Below are positions 11,710 to 24,101 of a stretch of 64,000 nt of DNA, in pieces (the first letter of the stretch is position 1; every line of letters starts with the position of its first letter). Source of the stretch: Trichoplax adhaerens (Eukaryota; Placozoa; Uniplacotomia; Trichoplacea; Trichoplacidae); assembly GCF_000150275.1 (NCBI RefSeq), contig NW_002060943.1, forward strand, positions 3,554,008-3,618,007, given 5' to 3'. The notes under the pieces are model-generated. The model searched no databases, was not told the origin of the DNA, and saw nothing but the letters and a program-made list of their open reading frames with translations. Made by a program: the position numbers and the translations under genes.

Positions 11710-14700
11710 TAGTCTCACTTTCGTCTTCCAACAAGAGAACCAGTAGTCGTAAGTCAAAAACCCCAAATACTCTTCTAATTTCTGTAAACTTTACTTCTAC
11801 ATGGTAATCATCTATTATGGATGATACTAATTGATTGGTAATCATGTGATAACGAATGAAGCATTATATCAATCGTTGCTCCAGTCCTGCATTTATTCCA
11901 GATTTGCTTTACCCTAATTCGCTACCGTAGTGTAATCATTAATTCAATAAATCCTGCCATTACGTATAATTTTCCGCTTTTCCTTAGTATTTTACTTTAT
12001 TTCACGTAGTATTAATGCATTGATTCTATATTAGCTTGAAATGGTCATGTTGATGTATAAATCCGAATGCTATTATAGACATACGTATAACATGGCGATT
12101 AATTATTAGAAGTAAAGTAAGATTTGGTTAAATAGCAAGTCTACATAAGATCATGTATTTGCTTATTATTTCAAGATCAATCATTATTCAGTGCTAAATA
12201 GCACGAATTGAATTGTAACATTACTGTAGTTTATAAATTTTGTTTAAGGATGGAAATATATTCTATGCTCCATATCTTATCTTGTCATGAATAATGCTTA
12301 GTTAAGTTTCAAATTGAATATTCTACGATTTCAATTGCGTTTTATACGCATAAAAATAATTTCATTGGATATTATCATAACTTTTCCCATGAAATTCTAG
12401 TAGCACAATCCAACACCCAATATAAATTTTATCATCGTTTACTCATTCAGCTAACGAATAAATAAATCTTAAATCAACCATCGATGATACAGATTGGCTG
12501 CAAATATAAAATAATCAACATGTTTTATCCAATTCTATTATTATTTCTATCTTCAAATTCCATTTACTTACATGTCATGCAAAGCAGCCATTTAATGTTG
12601 GAAAATATCAGCTTCTATTACGATTATGCCAGTGGATATAATATTAACTACTGCAATAAATAAGTATCTAATTATAAGATAAAATAATCAGCAAGTATAA
12701 GTTCCTTCGTTACTTATTCATTCTATTCTCCTTAATAAGAGATTGTCTACTTTCCATGCCTTACAATAGCAATGTTTTCTTAATTAATTAAAAATTATAT
12801 ATTTCACTGTTATCCGAAATCTATAATCTTGGCTTATCTTAGAGCTATGCATTTTACATGTTATAGGAAATAATAGGTATGCCTAATTTTAAGACATTCA
12901 TGATTTGTAAGCAAAGATTTCATAATCATGTATAGTATTTAATCGCTTAGCAGACCACTACGATAGCATTTAAATGTCATGATGAGAATCATGATTTGCA
13001 ATGGAACTAGTGTAAAGTTTAGAAATATATTGACTGATATCAGCTATAATCTTTCTAACGACAAGCTTAATTAGGCATGCTCTGGTCTTAAAATAAGATA
13101 TTACTCAATTAATACTACTTATTGAAGTATTAATAACATTGGTAGTAGATACAAAATTGATTTCAAGCGTAACTTTGCCTTCATGCAATAACTGAATAGA
13201 TTCTGTGTAAAGATTAATATTATTGATAACCCTGATGCCGACATTATTCTATCTATCATGCAGGCTAAAAACTAATTGTATCCAGAATATTATCTTCAAA
13301 GTTGTTATTTATATTCTTATCGGGTAATTATAATCGCTATTTACATATGTCGCAATAACTTCAAGAAGAGCTATCTTCAATCTACAAAGGATGTTAGATT
13401 TCATTTAATTAAGCTCGGATTAATAGCATAATTACTTACGATCATTAGCTATATCTTTATATCTTAATTTGACCGCAAATCTGATCATGAACTTATGTGT
13501 CATTCCTTCTCAAATACTGGCTCTAATTCATATAGCTATATATTTAATCGATAGCTTCTATTCAAATTAAACTTAAAATCTATATGCCTATTCAAATATT
13601 TTGTGGTTGAAGCATGACTTAACATCACTTTCAGTTTAGCAAAATTTCTTATTAATTTTTCATTAATATCGTAAATTAGTATTCATAAACCTGTTAAAAT
13701 GCTTACGATCAATTATGTACTCATACAACCAGCCAAATTCAGTTAAGTTAAATGGATAAAATAGTCGTACCAATGTCGCTAGATCACATATCTATCCCTG
13801 TAGTGACTCGATTCAAGTCAATGCTAGCCATAGTCCTTATAATTACAAATCATTCGTAATGTATAAGTAGTCCTGTTGAAAATAAGCCAAGTTCATAGCT
13901 AAATTAGACATAATCGATATCGAACCACAGAAGCTGAAAACGGTATATTGACTTCGTAGAAAGTAGTTAATAGACAATCATACAATTAAATTTATTAAGC
14001 TATGTATACCATCGGAATCTAGCTGTGATTGCATTTAAATTAAATAGACATTAACAATGTTGGGCGACAAAGACATTACTATGAACGAGTTGTCCTATAA
14101 ATTAAGTTAGCATGAGTTTTAGATGCCATTTAAACGGCAGTTTATGATATGTGGCTATAGAAAGCAATAATTAAGTTAAAAAGTTAGCTATATCTAGGCA
14201 AGCTTCTCACTTAAACTCTGTAACAATTTCTTTGCTAGAAGAAGCCTATTACACTTATATAAATAGTGAAAAAATGTTCATTGCTAAATATTGATATAGA
14301 AATGACGACTGTAATCTTCGGCGTTAGTTTGTTTTACGAGCAGTAATTGGCTGAATTAATGGATGGATTACAAGCTCGTATATTATACGTTTATATATCA
14401 GAGATACTGTAAATTATTTACCTGATGCAGGAGATCGCCATAAATGTTAATTAGGGTTTAAAAAATAGTCATTAATTGGTGCGATGGTAAGCTAAAGTCA
14501 TCATAGTTTACCCCGAATTTGCATTGTTTGAACTAAAGTAAAACCTAAGCGTAGATATTTGTTACAGCTAATGCTAAAATGTTTTAAACACGGAGGAAGG
14601 TTAGGTCATTATTTATAACAGCAAGTATTTATTTCAATTATGATTGTATTTGCACATAGCTGTTATAGCACAAGCTTAACCCTAGCGTTATTCGTAAGGT

Positions 14701-15710
14701 CTAAAATATGTTTTGAGCTGTACAAGAAATTTTGGCTAGCACTAAATGCACCAAATAACATTACAATAAGTTGTTTAAAGAAGGGAGACTTTTATTACAC
14801 GTGGATTTAATCAATCTAATTTTATATTAAAATTAATGTCTAGTACCGTATTTTTGTCATCAGTTTAGCATTTCTCTATCTCTCTCCATACCTATATTTA
14901 GTAAGAATAAAACATCTACCGCTGATTTACAAAGAAATGAAAAAGTCAGTTAGAATGATTGCCACGGATAGCTATATTTCAAGTTTGGACTAAATTAATA
15001 TATTAATAGCCCTATTGCAGATTTATTTATAAATAAGTTAGACTAATCGATTTTGTTAGCTACTAGTAACAAATTTTTTAAATATTAATTCAATTCTTCT
15101 GAGAATATGGCATCTTGTAGCAACATATGATTTAATGTTGTCGTTGTTGACATCAGCACCTTGTAAAATCAATCATATTTATTTTTATAGCTTGTTGAAA
15201 AGATCGTCTAATCTGAGATAGAATAGTTCGTGTAGATATAAAGACTTCATTAACGATATTTTGGTGGCTCATAACAATACAAATATGCAAAATAGAGTTA
15301 CTTGCACCGAGAACTATAACAAGCATTGAGTTATTGGCTCCTAAAACATATTGTCCGCATATGGCTTTAAATTACCGTCTAATTTAAATTCGTTCAAGTT
15401 TAATAAAGTCATGATGAAATTTTCCTTGTCGTCAACACCCCAGTATTAGTCATCTATAGTGCTGGATTACTGTTTTATATCTAGCATTACGTCGCTTTAG
15501 GCGATTTAATTTTTTCAGTGTAGTTTCTAGTCATGGGATTATTGTTATAAGAACGACTACCATTCCTTTTTTACAGTATTAATTCAGTGACAGGTCGCTA
15601 CAGAATAATTAAATTAATTTATTACCTTACCTGTAAAAAATAGTATAGAGTGTAGGTGGAAATTAAAAAGTGGATAGAATAGACATCGACATCACCAAAA
15701 ATCATCAAAA
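11710..15710. other. Long intergenic region between GPCR and iGluR
   Basis: About 4 kb of AT-rich sequence with no supported exon on either strand. Only short random open frames are present. The GPCR's 3' untranslated region should occupy the first few hundred bases (see the AATAAA at 11946). Confidence 0.55.
11946..11951 (+). terminator. Candidate polyadenylation signal for the GPCR
   Basis: A canonical AATAAA lies about 240 bp after the GPCR stop codon. In such AT-rich DNA this hexamer also occurs by chance, so the assignment rests only on position and strand. Confidence 0.35.
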
Positions 15711-18700
15711 ATGCCAATATCCAAATTGGTTATCTTATTATATATTCTTATATTTGTTTCCGCTGAGGAAATCCCAATCGTAAAAGTAAATCATAACGTC
15801 ATTAAAATTGGTAAGCCTAATAAAATAGGAAGTTTATGACATGAATGATATTATAGTTACTTATTGGTGCTAGGTGTCTACGTTAATTCTTCGATAACTA
15901 ATAACCAACTTCCTAACCAACAGCTAATCAGAGTAAATTTAATTACGAGTGAAATGGTAACTTATTTTAAATCAAGGCAGTATTTTTAGCATAACGGCGA
16001 TATTATACTTATTGTTTATGATCGATAACTTGATTATTGTTTAATATTTTCCATTAGTGAGCTGCACTAATAAGATTTCAAAATTAAAGCTAGTTAGATC
16101 CTGCTATCATCGTTCAATACTTTTCTGCAGTGGACTGAATTAATAAGATTTCAGTATTAAATTATAGCTACTCGAAATCTGAATACTGATATTTACTTCT
16201 TGGAAGCGATAGTAAAGAATGAGTAACTTTTATAGTAAAACCACTAAAAGTTAAGTTGCGTGATTGTTCGCTAAACATTTACTGTAATAGTAGAGGATCT
16301 ACCATTTGACTTATGGTATAATTTTATTACGCGGAGTATTCGATTTAATATGATACCTGGTGCCAGTTACTAAAAATTTTTTTCATTCGATCTATAGTAT
16401 CTACTGACTAACTCATAACAAAGAAATTACGTAGCTGTAACTGTTAAATTTTATCTTAACTATGCTGATTATTGACGTATTATTGAATTAATCGGTGGCA
16501 ATAATGTCTATAATTATAATTTTAAGCTCAAATAGTGCAACTATTAGTTTCATTAGCTTACGTAAGATGTGAAGAAGAATTCGAATTGCTGGATGCAAAG
16601 TCGAATTATAATTTTTTAATCATCTTTAGGCGTATTTATGGAAAAATCATCAATTGAGGGACGAACCGTTAGAGAAACCATTGATTTTATCAACAAAAAT
16701 AAAGTTTATCCATTACAGAATGCTACACTAACGCCAGTCTTTCAGGCTATCGACAAAGACAGCCCTTACGTAGTATCTCGGCAAGGTTAGTGCAGCCTCT
16801 AAGATGGAATTTTATTTTATTTAACTATAGTATAACTTTGCACAATAAATCTTGAACAGTAAGTGCAATGTATTTTCGTATAACTCAGATGAAATTATAT
16901 TAAATGTCAGTATTTTGGATACTTTCTAACTGCATCTAGAACGTGAAATAGATTTGTACTAAAAAATTCTGAATTACCCTTTTTTTCTACTGTTATTAAG
17001 TTTTTATGATCGATTATTTTAGTGTGCCAATTTATAGAAAATGGTATTGTAGCTATTATTGGATCGTTAAGAAATCCTCAATCAATGGCTATAGCGGAAT
17101 CTATTTTTTATCATTATACAATTCCCCATTTAGCTGTCAATTCAGTATTGCATTCTAAATATATTGGTAGCGAATCTTATAGTTTCCACCTGAAGCCATC
17201 AAAGTTAGCGGAGTTGGAAAAAATCTTTACCATTTTAGAAATTCACGAATATCGTCGGATTGCAGTTCTATACGATCAAACGTGTGGTTAGTTTGTCGTC
17301 CAGTTTATTATTACGATAAGCAAAAATTTAAGGGATTAAGCTACTTGCAGTCAATGTAGTTATGCACCATGAAACTTGTTAAGCTTAACTAATTTTTCCT
17401 TTTAGATAGCGGAGAGTTGGTGAGTGTGTTACAGTTAGCACACCGCAGAGAAGTTAATGTTCAACTAGAAGAAATGTCTGATTGGAATTATACGACAAAA
17501 TCCGTTGCTATCTCAATTATAATTAATCGCATTAATCGCGCTGATATTAGAGTTGCTTATTTATGTGTAGATCGTACCCTCATTGATGATATTGTTACAT
17601 ACGTAAGTAATTTTAATATTTAAGTAAAATAATCAGTTTTTTTTGTTATTTAGGTATACCTAAGGGTAGATTTAATTATGTCACATACGTGTATTCGTTC
17701 AATGAAATCACCATTCATTACATGATTTTACGTGAGAAATAGTAATGCGTAAAATTACTGGTTTAACTCATTATTAAACATGCAACAGGTTGTACGGCAA
17801 GACATGCATACTTTCAAACATACTTGGATTATTAAAGACGAGGTTAATTCCTATCAATTGTTTATACAATTAAGATTATTTCACTATAAATTGTTCTCTA
17901 ATCTAAAAACTAACTTTGCCCATCGCATAAGCTTAGCAACTAATCTCTTTATTAGTTAATGTAGCGTTTGGAATGCATTTAATTGTTAATACTGTATTAC
18001 GAATAACTTCAGGTATTTCAGGATGCAGAAGACGATTTTGCTAGCTTAAAGAGGTTATATAGTATAGGTTACAGCCCAGATACCAAGATGGAACAGAAGT
18101 GGAAAAATGTTAGAGTAATGAAAGAATTTTCGTTTATGTTTTTATTTTATTTAATGTAATTATTTCCTGATTATAGTACTCGTATAGGCATATATTGCAA
18201 TTTAAATTCCTAGTGGTTTTAAATTAAAAAGCGAATTACAAGTGTATCTTTACATAATATACTGCTGATACTTTATGATTTAATGCACAATGGTATTCTC
18301 TTATTTCGGATTTCCTTCCACTTAGGTTGAACAAGCTATCTCGTATGATGCGGTCCACATTATTGCAAAAGCTATCAGTTCGACTATCCAATTAAATCAA
18401 TTTCGTCATCAGAAAATTAATTGCAATCGTCATCCACTAATTCCATTGACATCCGGTCATGCTATTATGAGGCAGGTTAAAAAGGTGAATATAAAATGAG
18501 TCAATGGGCACACAGCAGCTTGTAAGAAGTTTGCTTTAAAAGCTTATTAATTATTAATTCAAGCTGATTATTGACTATCACAGCTTTATTTCTCTGGAGC
18601 TACGGGTAAAATTGAATTTAATGACCGCGGAGAAAGATTGCATTGGAATCCTAAAATACATGATGTTCATAGTCGAATGAAGCAATCTTCGGTAATTTCA

Positions 18701-21700
18701 AATTAAATCCTTGTATATTCAATTAAACGATATAGTACATTCAAAGATTCACACCAGTTGTCGAAATACGTAGTAACAGTGATCTCGCCTGTTATTTACG
18801 ATCTTGAACGCTTCATACAGATTTCAAAGCGTGAGAAGCGAAGTGTACTTGCGGCTTCCGAAAGTAATGATAATGGTGAATCTTCGAATCCTTTAAGTCC
18901 GCAAAATTTACAGTTTATGGCCAATGAAACTTTGCGAATTACCACAGTGATAGTGAGTATAACGTACGATCTGCTATCATGCCGTGATTGATATCGATAA
19001 CGGGTTTTATTTACTTTGCTAATGAATTCAAATTTTAAATTCGATAATTAATTTAATAGGATATAACTACCTCCTCAGATATTAGTTTGAATATGAGTGA
19101 AACTTTTTGTAAGCATTTGGCACAAATTCATAATTACATTATTTGTCCTCTAGTTCGCGTTACTATTTTTAAGCTATGAACGCACCTCATATTGGTAGGC
19201 AGTTGTTTAAAATATGATGCACTACTCGTATTATGGCTGGAGTTGTTTCTTAAACTTGTTAGTATTACTTTACAGTATACTGAATGTTATTATTTGCCTT
19301 GCTAGTGAACTCAAATTTGGATTGTGATAATTAATTTTAATAAGATGTAATTACCTTTCAGATGTCAGTTCAATATAAGTGAAATCTGTTTCGTAAGCAT
19401 TTGACATAAATTATAATTATAGTGTGCTCTAGCCCATGATACTAGTTTTGATCCATGAAGAGCATATATCGTAAGGCACCACATATTTATTTTTAGGCCC
19501 ATTGATTTTAAAACATGGTACGGTACTGTTTCATTACCAGTGTTGTCTATTTGATCTGGTGTTATTGCATAAGGGACAACAGAATCTATTAATTTTGTTG
19601 AGCATGAATAATTTTACCAACATATAAGAGAAAATCTATCGTACATACTCTAAAAATCAATATTTACTATTTCAGTAATCAAATAGAGTTTCAATTCATT
19701 CTGATCATGAGTATATTTCTGTTTTAACTGTTTCCTTTCTCCTTAAGTACTTATTTGTGAATATCGTTTAGGATGCACCGTTTATTATGTACAAACCAGA
19801 AAATCAAAGAGGGCCTGGAATCGATGCATTCGAAGGCTATTGCATTGACTTATTAAAATTATTAGTTGCAGAACTAGGCTTCAACTTTACCATTAGTTTA
19901 GAACCTAGTAATATCTTTGGAGAGTTATTAGAAGACGGCAACTGGGACGGTATGGTTGGCCAGTTAGCACGAAGGGTACATAAATTTAAAATCAGTGATC
20001 GCTTCCATTTAATTTTTCTCTCTTAATGATTATCTATCATATCTTAGAATATTACACCAAGGACCTAGTAAATTTGATTGCATTAACAAATTGTAATTCC
20101 TATACTAAAATAACTATTCTTGTATTTCATTTGAATAGGAAATGGATATAGCAATAGCTCCATTATCTATTACGTCGTTTAGACAAAGTGTAATTGATTT
20201 TACTAAACCGTTTATGCAGTCAGGATTGCAATTATTAATTTCGAAGCCCAATCGAAATGCGGATTTTTTCGCTTTTTTAAGACCATTCTCACCGCTTGTC
20301 TGGATTTTGATTGCTTTAGCTTTAATTTTTGTCGGCGTAGTGATGTATTTATTAGATCAATATAGTCCGGTCGATCTTGATTATGGTAATTGCTTCCCTG
20401 GCTTGAGATCTCGTTTTGGTAGTAGTAAAAAGAAAACTCGACTTAAGAAAGTTCTACCTCGTAATGCTTTACCCCGTGTTAAATTTAACTTAGCGAACAG
20501 TTTCTGGTTTGCAATTGGTTCTTATTTACAGCAAGGAGTTGAAGCTTATCCTCGATCTATTTCTGGAAGATTATTAGCTACATTTTATTGGTTTTTCGTT
20601 ATGGTTATGGTTGCATCTTATACAGCGAATATGGCTGCTTTTTTGACCACTTCTAATTTAGCTGTTCCTGTATCTTCAGTCCAAGATTTAACTAAGCAAA
20701 GCGCCATCGATTATGGAACAGTGATTGATAGCGAAGCCATGGATTTTTTAAAATCATCGACCGAAACAGTCTACAGAAACGCTTGGTCTCATATTTTAGA
20801 AAATAGCAAGACTTCTTTACTTAATTCATCACTTGTTGGTATAAACAAAGTCAGGCGAAGTAAAGGGAAATATGCATTTATTTGGTATTATCCTGAACTA
20901 GAATATGCAGCATTGCGAAAACCTTGCGATGTTATGGTAGTTGGTTCAAAATTTGATCTACGCGGCTTTGGTATTGGTAAGTCTGATATCAATAGCCAAA
21001 AGTACGAACGATTGCTTTAATTGTTAGATAATCGTGATACAAATTATCCATCTTTATTTAGCTAAGAAGTATACTGATACTATATAGTATTGAATTAGTA
21101 CTTAAGGTTTTATATTATTATGCTATTCACAGGGTGCAGTAAAGAATTTATTATTACAATAGTTACTCTAATATTTCCTATTTTAGCAATTGTAAGGTAT
21201 TAGTAATTGACTAGATTATGAACGTGAAAAATTCCTGTCTAGCACTTCCTTGGTTAAGGAAATATTGCTTGAATGAGATTGCTACTATTAGCACTTAAAA
21301 AGTCGTATACGGTTATGTAATTTAGCTAAAAAAATAGTGCTAAATTATAAAAGAATTTTTCGATATTGATGACTTTAACATTTCCTGCTTTAGCAGTTTC
21401 AAATGTATCAATAATTGACCTGGTAGTTTATCTGATAGTACCCTTTCTAGCAAATACTATATAGTCCCGTATCTGTTGCTTACGTATCGTATTTGTTAGG
21501 CATTGTATATGACAAAGTATGCAATAACTTTCTAAATATTATGCCATAAATGAAGTTTACGAAATTTTAGTAGTACTAAAGACGGTGTTCTCTACTCTGT
21601 CGATAAAATTAATAATCGTTAACTGAATTGTCGATGAGGTAATTTCTGCTTACAAGTTTCACACATATGTCGAGATTGTCGACATGTAGGTAGTTAGCAA

Positions 21701-22691
21701 AACGCTGCTATTCCAAGTCATGAATATTTATTAACTAGTAAATCAGCACGTAACATACTTTATGATGATAATTAATTATTTAAATTGCTAGATCATGTAT
21801 GAAGTTGCAAACTCCTAGACATTATTACTCTAGCGATTTTTTCTAATTAATAATTAAGAGCAATAGCTTAGGAAGTTGATGTGATAAATTTTTGTATAGC
21901 TAGTTCATAATTGTATAGATAAGTGTACTAATTGCTATGGCAGATTCAAAGCACTTTAAGATTGCGTACTTACAATCATCAGGTTTACAGAAAAACTCTC
22001 CATATAGAGATGTCTTTACCTTAGCTGCCTTAAAATTGCAAGAAAGAGGAGAGACAGAAAAGCTGCGAGCAAAATGGTGGGATCAGCAGACTCAGTGCCC
22101 TCCTTCAACGTCTTCTGCAGCTGATGCAGTTGAATTGGGGGTCAACAATGTAGCTGGTATCTTCATGGTTCTTGGTGGTGCTTTGATGTTGGCTACCATC
22201 CTTCTGATCATTGAACTCTTCATGTTTAAATTTTGCGTATCTCGTGCCAGTAGCAAACGAACCATGAGACAGGTTTGTTTAGATAGATACTTCAAATAAA
22301 TTAGCACTTCGTTTCGAATATCATATGACCATCAAGGTGATTTCCCATATTGATCTACAATTTTCTATTACAGAGAAATGGAAACTTGATTAATGCAGAA
22401 ATGGGTGAAAATAAATTAGAATTTACTTCTAGAAAAGTCAGCTCTGGTAATATAAATGCTCTTGATATACCCAGAGCGACGACAACAGTTCCTGCAAGTA
22501 CAGTTCATGATAACCAGGGTTACATAAGCAATGAAATACAAACAGAAGACAACCAACATATACAAATCGACCAGCGATCACCTACTCAAGCTGACTCACC
22601 ATCGACCCAGACAGACACGACTAATTCAGACACACAAAACCACGGTATTAGTCCTACTAATAATAACAATTGCACTTTTAGGCAAAACTAA
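15711..22691 (+). CDS. Ionotropic glutamate receptor subunit (13 exons, about 986 aa)
   Basis: Exons: 15711-15810, 16630-16785, 17023-17286, 17406-17602, 17789-17842, 18022-18108, 18326-18475, 18584-18691, 18758-18952, 19772-19975, 20139-20976, 21983-22272, 22374-22691. All have GT..AG borders and compatible phases. A signal peptide opens exon 1. The amino-terminal domain spans about 25-420. S1 starts near TLRITTVI and includes GYCIDLL. S2, three membrane segments (M1 about 559-576, M3 653-674, M4 841-865) and a pore loop follow. The pore has Q at the Q/R site (LQQGVE, 635-640) and the gate is SYTANMAAF. Ligand residues: P513, S515 and R520 (alpha-carboxylate Arg) are kept. The acidic residue that binds the ligand amino group is Y755, and the Ser-Thr pair contacting the distal carboxylate is E704-A705. 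C768 and C823 form the expected disulfide. The cytoplasmic tail is Thr/Gln-rich. The protein acts as a tetrameric cation channel in the plasma membrane. Family-level call is firm; subclass (AKDF versus Epsilon) is not decided. Confidence 0.93.
19012..19570. repeat. Tandem duplication (about 284 bp) inside iGluR intron 9
   Basis: Two diverged copies begin near 19018 (gctaatgaattcaaattt) and 19302 (gctagtgaactcaaattt). They share further blocks such as the tcagat..agttcaatat.gagtgaaa segment and gtaagcattt. The duplication explains most of the enlarged 819-bp intron and leaves the flanking exons unaffected. Confidence 0.8.
21165..21450. repeat. Diverged duplication in iGluR intron 11
   Basis: A block with acatttcctgctttagcagt near 21375 matches taatatttcctattttagca near 21170. 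Both are followed by a gtat.aataattgac block. The spacing of about 205 bp lies within the 1-kb intron 11. Confidence 0.6.
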
Positions 22692-24101
22692 GACAGCTAT
22701 ATCTTTTTGATAATTTATTCAATATGCACGTATATTACATAGATAACCAGAAATTCGATTTCATATAGGTTATATTTGGTAAATTTTTTCATATTAATTT
22801 TAATGTAAATATAGTTTAATGTTTTACTGGAATATGTGCGTAAAGTACCGTACGGAATACATTGATACTGGACTACTTTTAACTTACGGTAGTAGTTTAT
22901 TCATAACACTTGGTTCTAATGGATTTTTATTCCGTATTTATATGTATCTTCTAGCTTGTCATTCGTAATATTTTATATTTACGATATTTGCTTAACTTAA
23001 AATTTTTCATGAAATGTATCGACTATATATGACACATCCGTATCCGTAGATAAATGCAGGTGAAAAGGCAGATTGTTGAAACTGCATTGTCTCTGCTTTT
23101 AGTTCATATCATTCGATCAACTTAACGTAATACAGGAGGTTTTTAACTTGAATTTGCTCTAATTCTAATATTAGTAACATTCAGCGTAGTAGTTAGGATG
23201 CGGTGGTTTCACGTAATTTATGCTCTTATAAAATTGATTGTTAGTTAACAAACGGTAGAAACAGCTTTCTCATGCTACCAGAGTATTGGTGATAAGACAG
23301 TCATAGTATACTAAATATTAAAGAGTATCGTTATAAAGTAGTAAACGCCATGAATCGTTTATTCAATTTCATAGGCAGATATTATTTAACCACGGTCTCT
23401 TAAATCATATTTAGGTAATGCTTTATTTGAATAAGGAAGATATATACAACCAAGCTCCTGTACCAAGGGCAGAGGAAAAACCAATCATTAAGAAAATATT
23501 GCAACTGAATTAATTTACAACTTATAATCTTGTCTTACTGTAAAATGTGGCACTGTACAGTATTTATAATGATGAATATATTAACGGTATTTAACATTAG
23601 GAATGTAGAAAGAAAGATATAATAAGGCGTTCAAAATTTAATTTAAATTTTCTTCTTTTCTTCATGAAAGGAAGAAGGCCGTAGCTGTAACTTTGCAAAC
23701 TGCTTTTAAAATAAAAAAATAATGTTCACAATGATATCTTACATTACCCCGATATGCTTATTAAAATATTCGCATTCAATTCACAGAATTACGTTTCCTT
23801 TAAGCTTTTGCGATAAAGCGTGAAAATGTACAATTGCGTCTTCAAGGTAGTATTTACGATTAAGAGTATATCATTACCGAATGACATTTCCAAAAATAGG
23901 CGCATCAATTACATCTTTTTCTTAATTCAAATAGTTTATGAATATAGCATTTTGTGTACTATGTATAATGTTAAATTTAGTGCACATAAACGAAATATAA
24001 TGCAGCTTGAAGTGGTAAAGGTAGCTTCTATGATCCTAGTTAAGCATGTCCGTCATAGTGTTTGACACCTGAAGACTGATAAATCGCGTATCCATTTTAT
24101 C
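22692..24101. other. Convergent intergenic region, iGluR 3' to FNBP4-like 3'
   Basis: AT-rich DNA between the iGluR stop and the stop of the minus-strand FNBP4-like gene. It should contain both 3' untranslated regions. No exon, RNA gene or repeat array was recognised. Confidence 0.5.

Noticed and set aside
10593-11845. Minus-strand open frames overlapping the GPCR
   Set aside because: Shadows of the GPCR coding sequence on the opposite strand; no domain of their own.
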